A program made the position numbers and the translations under genes. The notes under the pieces are model-generated. The model saw only the letters and a program-made list of their open reading frames with translations, made no database searches and was not told the origin of the DNA. A DNA stretch of 64,000 nucleotides from Dirofilaria immitis (taxonomy: Eukaryota > Nematoda > Chromadorea > Rhabditida > Onchocercidae), in NCBI GenBank assembly GCA_024305405.1, contig JAKNDB010000109.1:3410001-3474000 (forward strand), read 5' to 3'. How positions within the stretch are numbered: position 1 is the first letter of the stretch; each line of letters begins with the position of its first letter. This document shows positions 1-12,643 of the stretch, piece by piece.

Positions 1-1266
1 TCAATAGTTATAAATATAGAAAATTTGGGAACGCATGGACGATAAGGGCCAAAATTTCTCCTGCTTCACCGTTCGTCTTCTTTGCAGTATATTTCACAGT
101 GATGGCACTTTTTTTTAATGCTACTTGTATTGGCCTTCTCAAAAAGTTTTACCATTATAGCCATCAAATCATTTTGCGTAATTTACCCACATTTGCAGGT
201 CGAATCAATCCATCTGAATAGCGCAATATGTAACACAGCGTTAGTTTTCTACGAGTAAAAGAGACAATATAGGTAGAAATGGTAATTAATAACTGCAGAC
301 AAAAACAAATCGGCTGCTCTGATACTATCTCAATATATCATGATTCAACACAATACGATTCTATTGATAAGCACGCGCATCTGTACATATAGCATTCACG
401 TATAAAACACGCACACGAAAACATATAAAGAATTTTATATCGTATAGCTAAAGGTAAACAGGGTATATCTACTGGTAAATTTACATTTTTGCACTTCATG
501 TTATTTTTAAATAGATGTCTTTACCATTAAAAATTTGTCTACTCGCAAGATACGTCTCGGTCAGCTGGTGATACATTTGGCGCACATGTATTTGAAAAAA
601 TTCCATTAAATTATGTATTTCTTTAAGCTTAGTGATTTGCATATAAAGAATAATAGACGATAACTTTAAAAAGTAGCTAAACGACTTAATTTCGTGGGAC
701 ATTTCTTAGATTCAGCTTATCTTCTAGTATTAATTTACATTGGCATTTTTCCGATGCTTAATACATCTGATGCGGAATTCGTAATAGGAATCACTTAAGT
801 AGTTATAATTTTGATCAGGAAGCCCTGGACTTTGGTAATGAATTCAGAGTGTTGAAGGAACTGAATATCTCTTACCATTTCTATCTGCCGATTTCTTTAT
901 TTCATCGTTCAGGTGCATTCAAAATTAGTTGTAAATTTCAATTCACTGAAAAGAAAACAAGGAAGTTTGGTACAACCTTGAGATATTAACTCCAAATTTA
1001 TTTAAACAAAATTCATTGAAAATGTCATTTTTTTCATGGATGCTATTTTCTTTGTCAAATAAACATATGAATGGAAGTTATTCATAGAACATCGCGTAAA
1101 TTATAGTTCTTAAACTCGAATGAATTTCAGGGATATTTTCTGTTACTTCTAGGAAGTAAAGCATTCAGAAAGTGTGGCTGTATTGTATTTGCTAAATGAG
1201 TGAGATTTTTCTCTATATTATACATTATCGTTACATTTATCGTAGCAATATCAAACATTAGGTTAC

Positions 1267-1316
1267 TTCATACAATCGGAATCAGAAAAAGATGTTTCTG
1301 ATTCCGATTGTATGAA
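1267..1316. repeat. Perfect inverted repeat, 22-bp arms
   Basis: The arms at 1267-1288 and 1295-1316 are exact reverse complements around a 6-nt loop (aagatg). The right arm is followed by a short direct duplication of its own end. It is one of four similar hairpins in non-coding parts of this window. Confidence 0.9.
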
Positions 1317-2376
1317 ATTGTATGAAATGGATGTTGATTTAATCAACAATCTAGATTATAATCAGAATATCGAACGCTTCCATGTAATGCGTTTTTCAGT
1401 AGTGAAATAATATCTCTAATTATAATTTTCTAAAAGTAGTTACTTCATAGTGAAGGTATCATAATCATCCGTTTAATTCAAAGTTGTCGATATCTCGGAT
1501 CGCTTGACATTCTCTACAAACAAACGGCACAAACTTACCGACTGAAGTTACATGTATGAAAAAATTGTTTCATGTAAAAGGCGACTGCTTAATTGTAGTA
1601 AACTTAAGAGCTTACTGAAAATGTGCATGACGTCATTATGTTAGAGAACTTCATGTTTATCTGAAAATAATAAAACGAGCAAGTTCGGCAGAGACCAAGG
1701 AACAATTTCCGCTAATCCATAAGATGAAAAGTGGAAATTCCGCTTAATTAGTGAGCCGAATTTAAAAATGTTATTTTAAAACTATTTGTAATAAAGTAGA
1801 AATTTTGTAAAGTTTCCCAAGGATGTTAGTAAAAATTATTAGCTGATTTTCCCTTGTTTATTCGTCTTGTTACTGAAGTTCAAAGATTGGCAACATGTTT
1901 AACTAATTTAATTGTTGTTTCAACAATTAAATTCTGCGAAGTCGTATATGTGATAAATAATGTGTGACAATGTAGAAGCAGTTGAATATAGTAGTGATAC
2001 TAAATTATTATTTTTTGCACTTCCAACAAAAATTATTAGAAATATTTCGTTTATGCCTGCTTTACTTGTGCATGACAGGCATGACAGGCTTGTTTTACTG
2101 AATCGCATTAGGTAAATGAATCTGCTCATTCATAAATACGTTCATAGAAGAAATTATTTCCGCCAAACGATTTAATTAAGATCAGCGAAGTTCGATTGAA
2201 TTTAGGTATCATTGTGCTTATGTTTAACTTTAATCTCTCCTTGAAGTCAAAATGTAATTCCTAAACTCAAAAATATTGTACAATTATTTATTGCAGCTTA
2301 TTTCTGTTGTTAGCATGACTTCGTCTTCCTGAATATACCTGAAAGGAACTCATAGTTTTGTCGTTCCGCTTATTCT

Positions 2377-2421
2377 ATTTAATTTATCCGTAGGTATGAT
2401 GTACCTACGGATAAATTAAAT
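2377..2421. repeat. Perfect inverted repeat, 20-bp arms
   Basis: The arms at 2377-2396 and 2402-2421 are exact reverse complements with a 5-nt loop (tgatg). The arms are moderately AT-rich with a GC core (ccgtaggta). No gene is nearby. Confidence 0.9.
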
Positions 2422-3280
2422 ATGTCCTTTTGCTTGTCTGAAGCTTCTAAGAATACGTTTTGGCTTTGTTTCCATATTATCCTTCCATTCACTGTTTACG
2501 ATGAAATAGTTGAAAGCATTCTCTCAGAAATTGGTCTCAGAACTATACGCTTAAAAAGCTTATGAATTAAATTAAAAGAAAAATTAATGACTGTTTTGTA
2601 GAAGAAATTATTTGTCTTTAACTATGAAATAAAAACAACATTGATTAACATGAACCTTTGTTCTCGTAGAGAAACATTATCATAATCAACTATTTTCATT
2701 AAAAACAATGAATCGTTTTTAAGTAAGTCGTTAAATACCTCCGCAAGAAAATTTTTACAAAATTTAAATTATAATAGGGAATTCAATTTTACAAAATAAT
2801 TTTTACGTTTCCTTTTGATAATTTCTTACGTTTTCTCTTGAAATACTATCGAACGTAATAGATATTCACCGTTAATTATTGAACTTTCTATATATCATGT
2901 TGGATAATAGTACCTTCTTTCAGATCTGTTTGAAATATATCTAAACTAATTATCGCTTTTCGAGCCGTGTTTTCAATACTATGGTCATATGTTTTCCCCC
3001 AAAATGGTGTACTTCAAATTCAAAATTCAAATGAATTTTGCTGTCAAAGCCGAGATGCTTCTTATTCATTAAAAGCATATTATCCAGGAAAATTTCAAAT
3101 TTTTCAAAGAAATTATGGATTATACTCATTCAATTTTTTTAGCTTCGCTTTATAATTTTATAGCATCGTTAATATGTAAAATTATTGTGTTACCACTGCT
3201 GCTAGTATATTAAACCTAATGAGATTGCTTATATGTTGCAAAAAGAAATCCATTGGAAAAGGAAGTCCAAAATGATTTTC

Positions 3281-3286
3281 TTTTAG
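3281..3286 (+). promoter_or_regulatory. Probable trans-splice acceptor before the PP1 subunit gene
   Basis: A TTTTAG acceptor with an upstream T-rich tract ends 8 bp before the ATG at 3295. In nematodes this arrangement marks the site where a spliced leader is added to the 5' end of the mRNA. It supports the chosen start. The use of SL1 itself is inferred. Confidence 0.5.
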
Positions 3287-3294
3287 TTATCAAT

Positions 3295-6200
3295 ATGCAG
3301 TGCGCAGTAAGATCAGATTTATCCGAAGATTGGTTGCGAGGTAAATTTTTGGAAAGTAAATTATGAGACTTTGCTTATGTGAGATTCCAGTATTGAAATT
3401 AAATACTAAGTACTTGGAAGTAATGTTCAAAATTGGTCCTAAGTGACAAAAATGATTTATTGCCTAGTCGCTTTATGTTGGTTATAATAATACCAGTTCT
3501 GCAATTCTGAAAATTGAAATTTTTCAGGGTTGTGCAACAATTAAAAATTAAATTTCAAGTTAGGATAATGATTAATTTCTTTCAATGTCGTCGATGCCGT
3601 TACATATTGAACGGAAAAATTGTTAATTAATATGTTGATTGTTTCCTTTTCCTTCCATTCCTATTTTACTTTCTTATAGAAATTCTTTAATCCACCACAA
3701 AAGACAATTCCTTTATACTCTGATCGCACCACAACATCGCAACTTCCATTATCTCTCAAATTAACATAGGTCTAGATATTACAATGTTCCTTTTCCCTAG
3801 AGCGAGAATATTAAAGCATAAAGAAATTTGAATAATGGTTACAAGTAGCAATAAATATATGGATAGTGACAAAATTACAAAGCTTAGAGCACAGAACGAT
3901 GTTGTAGCTAATATGAAAATGATACCTCTAATGAGCAATAACAAAGTCTGGATATTGCTGACATGCAAGGAAATGAGAAAATGATAGATGCAATTCTAGG
4001 AATTATGAAAAATGAAATTGAGAGACGCGATTGAAATAGCAGTGTTTCTAATGTATAGTTTACTGTTTACCACCGATAGTTGTTATTATGCTAATAATAT
4101 AACTAAACACATTGGACAATTAGAATAGAATATTTTTTAGATGATCTGCGATCTGTTGGTTCTGATCCATCATCATCAACATTATGTCCAGCTATATGTC
4201 GTCGTGCGGCATCGTTTCCAATTGTCAGCGGACATCACCCAGCATCATCGTTATTGAGAGTTAGTCGACGCGATGTCTTAGATGTTTTCAATTGTTTTAG
4301 TTCTCAACAGTTTAATTATTGAGATAAACAGGTCAAAGTTCCCGGAAAATTTAAGTGAGAATTGGTCAGGAAAAATTATTTATGTAAATATAATGGAATG
4401 TTCTGTTCGTTATTTTCAGGTTTTTCTATATATTCATTGCAATAGCAACTAATTTAATCCATTCTATGCTTTGCAAAATTGTTGACGTTTCAAAGGGTCC
4501 GATCTTATATTCTTGTTGATGAAAACGATACACTGTTATTTGATATCTTTTTAGTTACCATGATGAAGAATTGAAATCCTAAATTTTGTTTTAATTAAAA
4601 AAGTTGTATAAATTATTTGCAGGTGCGCTCACAGAGTGAGTCAGATGCGCTCAATCGATTAGGTCTTATCAATTCAAGAATAACACTTATAGAGCAATTG
4701 AAAAAGCGTCAGCTTCCACCAGTTCCGTCCGAAAAATCACTGGGAAATGCTGGTAAACTACTTAATTATTAATTTTGGAAGTACTTTGGGTTTGGGGTGT
4801 ATCGGAACCAAAAATAAAAATCTTGTTTAATATAAGTATAATTTCCTGAGTAAATAAAAAAATCATAAATGCTTTATGGATGTTAGTATCAAATTATGAT
4901 TTTGTATTTTAGATTCAATATCGAAAGGAGAATCAGATGTAAACTTGGGCGACAACAATTGTGTCGATAACGGTATCAGCGATTTTGACCAGTTATCAGT
5001 AATTGTTGAAAATGTAGTTGTTAAATCAACCAAGATTGCTATTAACTCAAATAAAAGTGTACGTTTTGCCGACGATTGCGGTAAAGAATTGACCACTGTA
5101 CGGGTGATGACCGAACCTTCAGATTATCCACCGACCATTAATGCATCGGTATCTTTCCTTATTTGTATACTCGTTCGATTACTCAAATTTATTAGAAGTT
5201 TCACTTCTGGGTCAATAAAAGATTCGTATCTTATCCCAAATAATAATTAATCTGTAATTTTTGCTAAAATATCTGTATGAGATTGTTCTGCGAATGAATT
5301 ATGTGAATATTGTGCAAAAATTATGCTAAACTTCCCATGTGCAACAAATTCTTTAATTACATAGAAATGGAAATAATTAAAAAAAACATTGTGCGACTGC
5401 TCGATCTTATTTGACTTTGGGTTCAAGCATTTTTTAAGAGAGGATAATAAATAGAAATTAATAACCGTGCACTCTCTTTCAATATCTTTATTCATTCAGT
5501 AATCGCACTTGTTCAGGTAATTCATCGACTATTGGGGAAAACAGAAGAGGAGGAGAAATGCCATCAAACAACTGCTTCATGGGTTATATCATTCAAGCAA
5601 CCAGCAAGTGAATATATTAAATTTCGTGAAACCCTAGAGGGAGGATTCGTTGCACTGGAGAATGTCGTTCTTAAAAATGAGATATGCCATATGGTTGGCA
5701 CCATTAAGGTTTCTTTCCATTTCTTTTGTGAATTCTTGTCTCTTCTCACTGCTATTTTTACTAGTAATATTAATTTCTCTCGAAAGTACAGTTATTTAAT
5801 TCAATGAAGGAAAAAGGCAAAAATTTTGCTTTTTCCTCACCGTTTTTCTGTAATTACAGTTGGGACTTTCAATCACGCCGTACTGTTCCGTAATTTATTT
5901 ATTTTAAAGGTAAAAATATAACATTTGAAAAAAAGTATTTGTGCGTTTCACGTCGGATGGGTGGAAAAGTTTCCTGGATCGTATGGCAACTTATCAACCA
6001 TCATCGTCCAAATTTTATGATACGTTTAGTTTCGACGTCGAATTGCCCACAAATGGTTGCGATCCGAATGCACGAATTGAATTCTGCATTTGTTTTGAAA
6101 CTGGATCTTCTCAAGGTAGCAAAATTTTGTGTAAATTTTTTCGTAACTGAATAAAAACTAAATGTGATAAAGGCCTTGATGAAACAATATTGCCAACACT

Positions 6201-6842
6201 TGCTCTAAAAAAGTTTTCGAACGCTTTGTTTGATTTTCTTCGCTTCTATATCATAATGCTTTAACGAACTTACCCCATTTTCACATTCTCAGTATATTTT
6301 CGCTGCCAAATGTTTTTATGCTTTGAGTATTTTTGAAAAACGTTGCAAAAATATGTAAAATGTGACTTAGCATTTCAAATTCTATTATGCTTCATCAGAT
6401 GGTAGTCAGCACTACTTCTGTATCATTTCCCATAATCCATAAAAATCTACAACCGTACTAATCATAAAAAGAATCAAAAATAGATTATAAAAAGTAGGAT
6501 TACAAAAAAACAAGACGAATTGCTTCTGTCTTTATATTATAATTGTAAAATTCATATAGTAGCGCTTTTTTTGGTCGTGATAAATTCTGACACTATTAAG
6601 CACTCATACTAAGTACTTTTAATGAAATTACAGGTGATACAAAACAACAGCAATATTGGGATTCAAATGGCGGTCGAAATTATGTGCTAACAAGCCAAGA
6701 AGCAGCAACTTCTATGTCACCATTAGCTATACCACTATCATTCGGAAAACATAATCCCAATGATGCGTATACATGTGAATTTGACGAGTGGACTAAATTT
6801 GCAGCGTGGAAAAATTTATCAACTGAGGGTCCATACTGGTAG
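3295..6842 (+). CDS. Protein phosphatase 1 regulatory subunit 3-like (glycogen-targeting, CBM21)
   Basis: Proteins of this family bring protein phosphatase 1 to glycogen so that it can dephosphorylate glycogen synthase and phosphorylase. I read seven exons: 3295-3340, 4141-4259, 4623-4752, 4913-5148, 5517-5708, 5910-6115 and 6634-6842. Exon 4 holds the PP1-docking RVxF-type motif KSVRFAD (about residue 146). Exons 5-7 make a CBM21 carbohydrate-binding domain with the landmarks VISFKQPASEYIKFR, ENVVLKNE, VRFTSDGW and YWDSNGGRNY, ending soon after at TAG. Exon 6 needs one added A in each of two runs (5912-5916 and 5928-5934). With both, all splice phases agree and the CDS is 1,140 nt (379 aa), close to small vertebrate PPP1R3 proteins. 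The first exon is short and rests on phase plus the acceptor just upstream. The family call is firm; the exact paralogue is not. Confidence 0.85.
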
Positions 6843-8461
6843 AATTTTATAGCAAAAAGCAACACCATTCAGTCAATCAACCAATATTTCCTAAACGAAC
6901 ATACGAATTTGCCGAAATATGATTTTTTTCTTTCATATTTTACAATATTGTTTTTAATCTATATTGTCTGCATAGGTTATGGATCTTAGCATTATGGATC
7001 TTTTCAGATAAACTTCATCGATTCATAGGGAATTTTGTGACACAGTTCATTCGATACAGACTGCTTCCATTGAATTATTAGTGAACTCAAGACAAAATAT
7101 GTGAATACTTGTAACTGCACCAATTTTGTTTTGGACTTTTACCTTTTTGCATGTATTGAATGAAATGCTAGTTCTAGTTAATAATTTCTAATTGATACAG
7201 GATTACAATGGTATTAATTTCGTTCATTTTCGCTTATTCTATAATAATAATGAGAACGATGATGATAATGATGTTGCAAATGATGATTTACTATTGTTCT
7301 CCTCTCATGTACTGTACAGCCTCTTTCATTATTATAAGCTTAATATTACTGTTTTATTTTCGATTCTGACAATTAGCATTCATATCATTTGGAAAAATTG
7401 CATGGTGATTCGGAAAAAATAAAGCAAATGAATTAAGGCATCGAGAAGTTCAGTTCGATTTGAAATACTAAGATTTCTTTAGCAGAGTTTCTAATCTGTT
7501 TTACTATTTTGAGTTTTTTTTCCTTGTTCCTTACGGGTAATCATTAAACTTGTTGATGCTTTAAAGCGATGGAGAGCATATCAGATCTCCAAAATACAGT
7601 TTGACTTCTAATGTTGAGACTTTTCTTCAGTATATAATTATAATAGTATCCAACCTTGATTTTTACTTAAAATTTCTCATTGTTTTTATGAACATATGTA
7701 TTATTCTCTTTCTCTACGCAATACTTTTAATACTTTTTTATTCTGATAAACATACTTTTTTGAGGCAGAGAAGTCAGTTAGGAAACCAATAAGAGCATTT
7801 TTTAAATATATTTGACCTAAAATGGTTTGAATCTAATCCGTATATGTGCCATACATTGTCTACAATTTTATGTGTTGTCGATATAGATCCAAACTTTATA
7901 AATACTATTGGACCTTAGTCTTTACGGGATAAGTAAAAAGATCTTCTTGACATGTATATTGTATCATCATTATAAGCAATCTAAAGCACTATTATCGCTG
8001 TTCTTTCCAGTGAGCTTTAAAATCCCATTGTAACTTGTTCTTAGGAAAGCAATGTCTCTTTAAAGTAATTGACATAGTATAATCTTATATTATAAAAACA
8101 AATTATTTTTATATTTTCACCCTTTTCGAGAATTTCCATAACACAATATTTTCTAGTTGCGTTTTATTAATCAAAAGCTAATCATTTGTTCCAGAAGTTC
8201 ACGAAAATCTTAGCCTTTCATTTTTGCAGCTTACTGTTACATACCTTCTTCCCCAGTACTCTGAAATGTAATTGCAACGCCGATAGTCCTTGTTTATTTT
8301 TTTGAGATGAAGTCGGTAAAACTGGTATGTCTAAATAACTGAAAATCAAACGTACGTGAAATGTGGAAAACAACGGTCATAGCGGAAATTCTGCTATGAT
8401 TGTTAAAATTTAAGTAACAATTTAAATGTTGCATTTTTAGCAGTAAAGCATCTCTCCTCAG
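6843..8461. other. Intergenic stretch, nothing recognised
   Basis: It contains the 3' flank of the PP1 subunit gene and AT-rich sequence. Open frames at 7192-7422 and 7601-7792 are T-rich, have no homology that I can see and no splice-site support. A first exon of the next candidate gene could lie here but I could not place one. Confidence 0.4.
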
Positions 8462-9401
8462 GTATGTGAAAAGTTTGCCAACAATTCACCAAATAATGTA
8501 AATATTGGTAATTTAACAACGTCACCATCTGCCTTCTCCTCTTCTGCGTCATCAGTTCTCAGAGGTCCTGCGCCTCAGATGGAAAAAAGGATTCACATAT
8601 TAATCTTTGAAAGACTGAAAAATAGTGTAGGTTTACCTTCAACAATTTTAGTCTTCCTATTATTAAAACAAATTCAGGAATGAGGAAGAGAAAAAATCTT
8701 GAATTTGTTTCTTATCCCATGAATTTTCGAAAATTAAGCCAAAAATTCATGAAAATTTTCATTCTTATAAATTATTGCTATAGGAAATGCTGAAAATATT
8801 TTGATAACCTATTCAGTGTTTGCAAGCTTTAAATTTTAATTTTTGTAATTTTTTTCGCCAGAAATCCACAAATCAAACTATATGTAACTTAATTTTTCTC
8901 TGAATATGATTCAACAGTTTTGAAATCCCGCTCAGCAAGATAATTTGGTCTACGGCGGCGTGTAAAAGTAGCATCTGAACAGCCCGACTGTCTCTTTTTA
9001 ACCTAGAGACATGGCATTTTATATATTATCGCAGTGAGTTCCGATTGCAGCTTGACAAGCAGCGCCTATCGTCTATCGTGGAGGTGCAATTTAGACTTCT
9101 CAATTTATAATTATATATGCAGTTTCGATCGGGTTCATTAAGGAAATTAGCAAAAGATCGTAAGAATGATTTTGGTGTAACTAATGTTGTTGGTCGTCGT
9201 TTAGTCGTCGATTCGTTTTACTATGACTGGTAGTCTGTAAGTTATGGCGATTCTCAAACATGGATGCGACTGTCGTGAAATTTTTTAATTTGATTGGTTT
9301 TGCAAATGATAATAATTATAAGAATTTATTCTTCGCAGAAGATTAGCAGTAGCACAATATAGTAATCCAGTGATGAGAGTTCTTCTCTCAAAAGTTCTTG
9401 G
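8462..9401 (+). CDS. Candidate gene fragment, unrecognised
   Basis: Three exon-like blocks have good splice sites and natural amino-acid composition. The first, 8462-8626, lies between TCTCCTCAG and GTAGGT and encodes a Ser-rich stretch (SPSAFSSSASSVLRGPAPQ) followed by MEKRIHILIFERLKNS. The second, 9123-9236, follows ATATGCAG, is in phase with the first, encodes basic sequence (FRSGSLRKLAKDRKNDFG) and ends before GTAAGT. The third, 9339-9401, lies between TTCTTCGCAG and GTAATT (RLAVAQYSNPVMRVLL). A TAG near the end of the second block and the phase of the third do not fit without an indel. The 5' and 3' ends are unplaced; a possible continuation lies at 9489-9600. I do not recognise the family. 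Confidence 0.35.
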
Positions 9402-9412
9402 GTAATTAAACC
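9387..9412 (-). other. SL1-like 26-mer with a 4-base insertion
   Basis: On the minus strand the first 16 bases (GGTTTAATTACCCAAG) equal the start of the nematode SL1 leader. Four extra bases (AACT) follow, then TTTGAG, which is the end of SL1. The GT splice donor and Sm site expected of a functional SL RNA gene do not follow. It overlaps the donor of an exon-like block on the other strand, so chance resemblance is possible. Confidence 0.4.
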
Positions 9413-12400
9413 CTAATACGAGAAGTTATTCTAATTCGACAACAAACTCAACGATTAACATTTCATTAATAATGGTAACAATATGAAAAAGAAACCCAAT
9501 ATTACCCTTGATATTATCCCTCCAACTGATCTCGCCGAACATTTCTTTCGACAATAATTTGGCTGCTCAGGATTTCGCAGTTTAGAGGTCAGTTGTGAGA
9601 TCGCAACAATTACTGCTAAATCAATTTGCACCATCTTGATCTACAAATTAATACATCTCTAATACATTCAGTTATAAATCTTTATATCGCGATAGCGATC
9701 TGCAAAAAAGTAAATAATCAGAATAAAAATTAAACGAGATTTTGTAGCACTTATGGATTTTTGAATGATTTGTTCTTCCAGTTTTTTCAAAAAATAATGC
9801 CAAAATTTTTGGGATACGGCCTGAAGGTTGAAATTTCGTATTCAATGCACTTATCAAATAAAGTAAACACTATAGGTGATAGTCACTAAAAATATTTCAT
9901 TCATGAAAGAAATATAAGAACGCCAAAAGTGACATTAAAAGTAGGCAAAACAACAATATATATACGCGCATTGAATGAGACATGCTTGTTGACTCATTAT
10001 GCTTCCTCTACTCTATCTTTATCTATCAATTGGTGCCCTGTCTTGTCTGTTTTTTCAGTTTCATCGTCTCATTTTTTGATGATCTGTTTATGATGTGATA
10101 TTTATCGCCTCATTTTATTGTTCTTTAACTCAATCTTAATTTTTAGATGATTGTGAAGTCCAAGCTTTGTCGATTTATGTCTTGAAATCCTCGTGCTGCA
10201 TTATTAAATTAGATGTTTGAAAAAAAAAAAAATGAAAAGATTATAAAATTAGGATTGGCATGAGATTTATTTAAGTAAAATTGTTTTTGTGATTATCATA
10301 GTGTTTCGGTCAGATCCGCTTCAGAGAATTATCGTTTGAACTATTTGATTTGACGGAAAAACGAGAATCATAAAAAAAATAGAGATATTTGCTTATAATA
10401 ATCATACTGTAGAACATTAATCCAGGTTTTCATCTCTCTGTTTTCGATCCCATTATTCATAACGTTTCTGCATGAATCAAATAATGTTTCATTTTTTATT
10501 TTCAACATTGTTGCGATTTTATAGCCAATTTTTATTTAGGAGAGTGTGTACCACACGATTGCTTCTATTTACTAATTTTTTTAATATATATTTTTGCTAT
10601 TAAACCATTATTTTGCCGTTTTTTTTTCGCTGAAATTTAATCATAAAGGGCACTTATCTGCACTACTTTTTGCCATCTCTTTCTATCGATTGATCTTTTT
10701 GAATTTGTATGTTTTTCATCTGACTTGCAGTTGGCAGCAGGCATTTTGAAATGTTATGCATAATTCATTAATTCTTGTTTAAAAGTATTCTCTTACTAAT
10801 CAGTGCTGGGCATCATTTCATCATATTAAGTCCACTTTACTTTTTTCAATGTTTTTTACTTCCAATGCATAACATTTTTCACAGCGCTTGAAATTTACTA
10901 GAATTTCACAATTTAAATGGACATGTTATCGTATGTATTAAACGCTTTTTCAAAAAGTTCAGAAAAATTTTCCAAATTATCGGCGATGTTAATATAAAAA
11001 CTCTTGAGATTTCAAAGTTGATGTTATTATCAGCGCAACCACATCACTTTGTGGGTATGAGAATTGATAAGGGTCCGCTTTTATAAACATCGTTTATCTG
11101 GTTTTTGTGCCTATTAACTGAAATGAAAATGTAATGTGATTTTGCAATGAGAGCAAATTTTTCACTCGTTTAAAAAATGAAATTTGCTGACAAATACACT
11201 AAATGAAATGAAGATGATACAAGAAATGGTGACGTAAGAAACCAATTCCAAATGACGAATTTTCCGTTTATTCCTTTATTTCATACATTTGAAACGTTGG
11301 AGGAAACATATTTGTTATTTTTGGACAGTTTTTTGAATTTTATATCCCGGTACAGTCTTTCCATTCAAACTTTATATTAGCTCTTTTTTACCATTCTGCT
11401 GACTTTTCTGCTTTTGAAAAGCCAGTATATGTTTATTACCTTAATTCATTCCAAAGATAATTCATTCTTGTCGCAAGCAGAAGATTTACAATTTGCTGCA
11501 ATTAACTCTTCGTCACTAATATTTTCATTTTGCTTCATGAACTTCTGCAAGAACAAATAAAAACCATTTATTCAAAGAGGGTTTCTTTCACCTATATTTA
11601 CATTCAACAAAAACCGCTGCACCTCTCAACTTTCCTTTATTTCCATAGAAGTTAATGAAATTAAGAAATCATCGGTCGTTAGCTTCCTTTGGTAAAGGCC
11701 TGAGCTTTTTCTAATGGAGGCTTCTCTGTCGATAGTCTTAAATGAGGCTACAAGGTAAGGAAAAAATGAAATTTGAAATGCTTCTAAAAGTGCAATCTGG
11801 TATATCGAAATGCCGATTACTGGTTCACTAATATTCTCAGTGTCTTCTAACTCGCTTTCATTCATTTACGTTAGGTCCTGAAAGAGCTGATAATTAAGTC
11901 TATGTTGTAAACGCCCAATACTTTTGAAATATGTGCTTTTGATAGTATTAGATTGTACTGTATGTGAAGCATAGCGAAGCGCATGTGCATCCACATTTTG
12001 CTTATGAAGTCCGCATTTTAATGGTCGGATAGAGCCTATTAAATGCTCTCTCTGCTCATTACGTGGATTTTCAACTTGAAACGAAATTCCTTTCACGCAG
12101 AGAACGATCACATGAAGCATAAAGCATATATTCAAATATCCTCAATATGTTAATGCATTCACATCTAATTTTCGAATTTAGGCATGTTCACGACATTCTG
12201 GGGAAAAAAATAACAGTTTAGTTTAGTTGCCTCTATTATCAAGAAGTCTTACAAAACAGTTTCTATACTTGCTTAACAGTTATTTCGAGGTGGTGATTTT
12301 TCTTATGCAAACTAATTACTTTGATAAAATACATGTCCTCGATTACTTAACTGTTGCATTCCTATATTCGCTTACGCGTCTGTTTATAATCACAAATCCG

Positions 12401-12643
12401 TTAGATGGAATTACTTGCATCCTAATTCACCAGTGTGAAGCATGCAATATAATCGTACGTAAATTATTCGCTGCATCAAGAGTTTTGCTCTGGTTAATCG
12501 AAATTAAGTGTTGACTAGGATGTTTCCCACAATTTTCCTATTTTGAAGTTCTATGTCCGATCTTAGAGCATCAATGTTAACCGAAGCCATTTTTTGGAAA
12601 TAAATTCAACAAGTAGAACATTTTTCCTTTTACTTACACGAAT
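9413..12643. other. AT-rich stretch with weak open frames
   Basis: Apart from the minus-strand candidate at 11626-12135 I see no supported gene. An open frame at 12227-12514 (+) lacks splice support and codon bias. Long introns of a gene joining the 8.5-9.4 kb and 12.6-13.8 kb blocks cannot be excluded. Confidence 0.35.
11626..12135 (-). CDS. Possible secreted protein frame interrupted by one stop
   Basis: A single minus-strand frame is open from 12135 to 11626 except for one TAA just before 11865. The N-terminus looks like a signal peptide (a hydrophobic stretch in the first 18 residues, MNICFMLHVIVLCVKG). The second half begins with an acidic stretch (MNESELEDTENISEP). A CTCTTTCAG acceptor lies just upstream of the stop, so the two halves may instead be separate exons, or the second half may start a trans-spliced message. 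I recognise no family, and the frame may be spurious. Confidence 0.25.

Larger units (their letters stand above)
1..3294. other. Gene-poor AT-rich stretch
   Basis: I see no convincing exon on either strand in this stretch. The open frames are short, AT-driven and lack paired splice sites. It contains two perfect short hairpins, listed separately, and the presumed promoter and leader region of the PP1 subunit gene at its right end. Left-end sequence could belong to introns of a gene outside the window. Confidence 0.5.
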
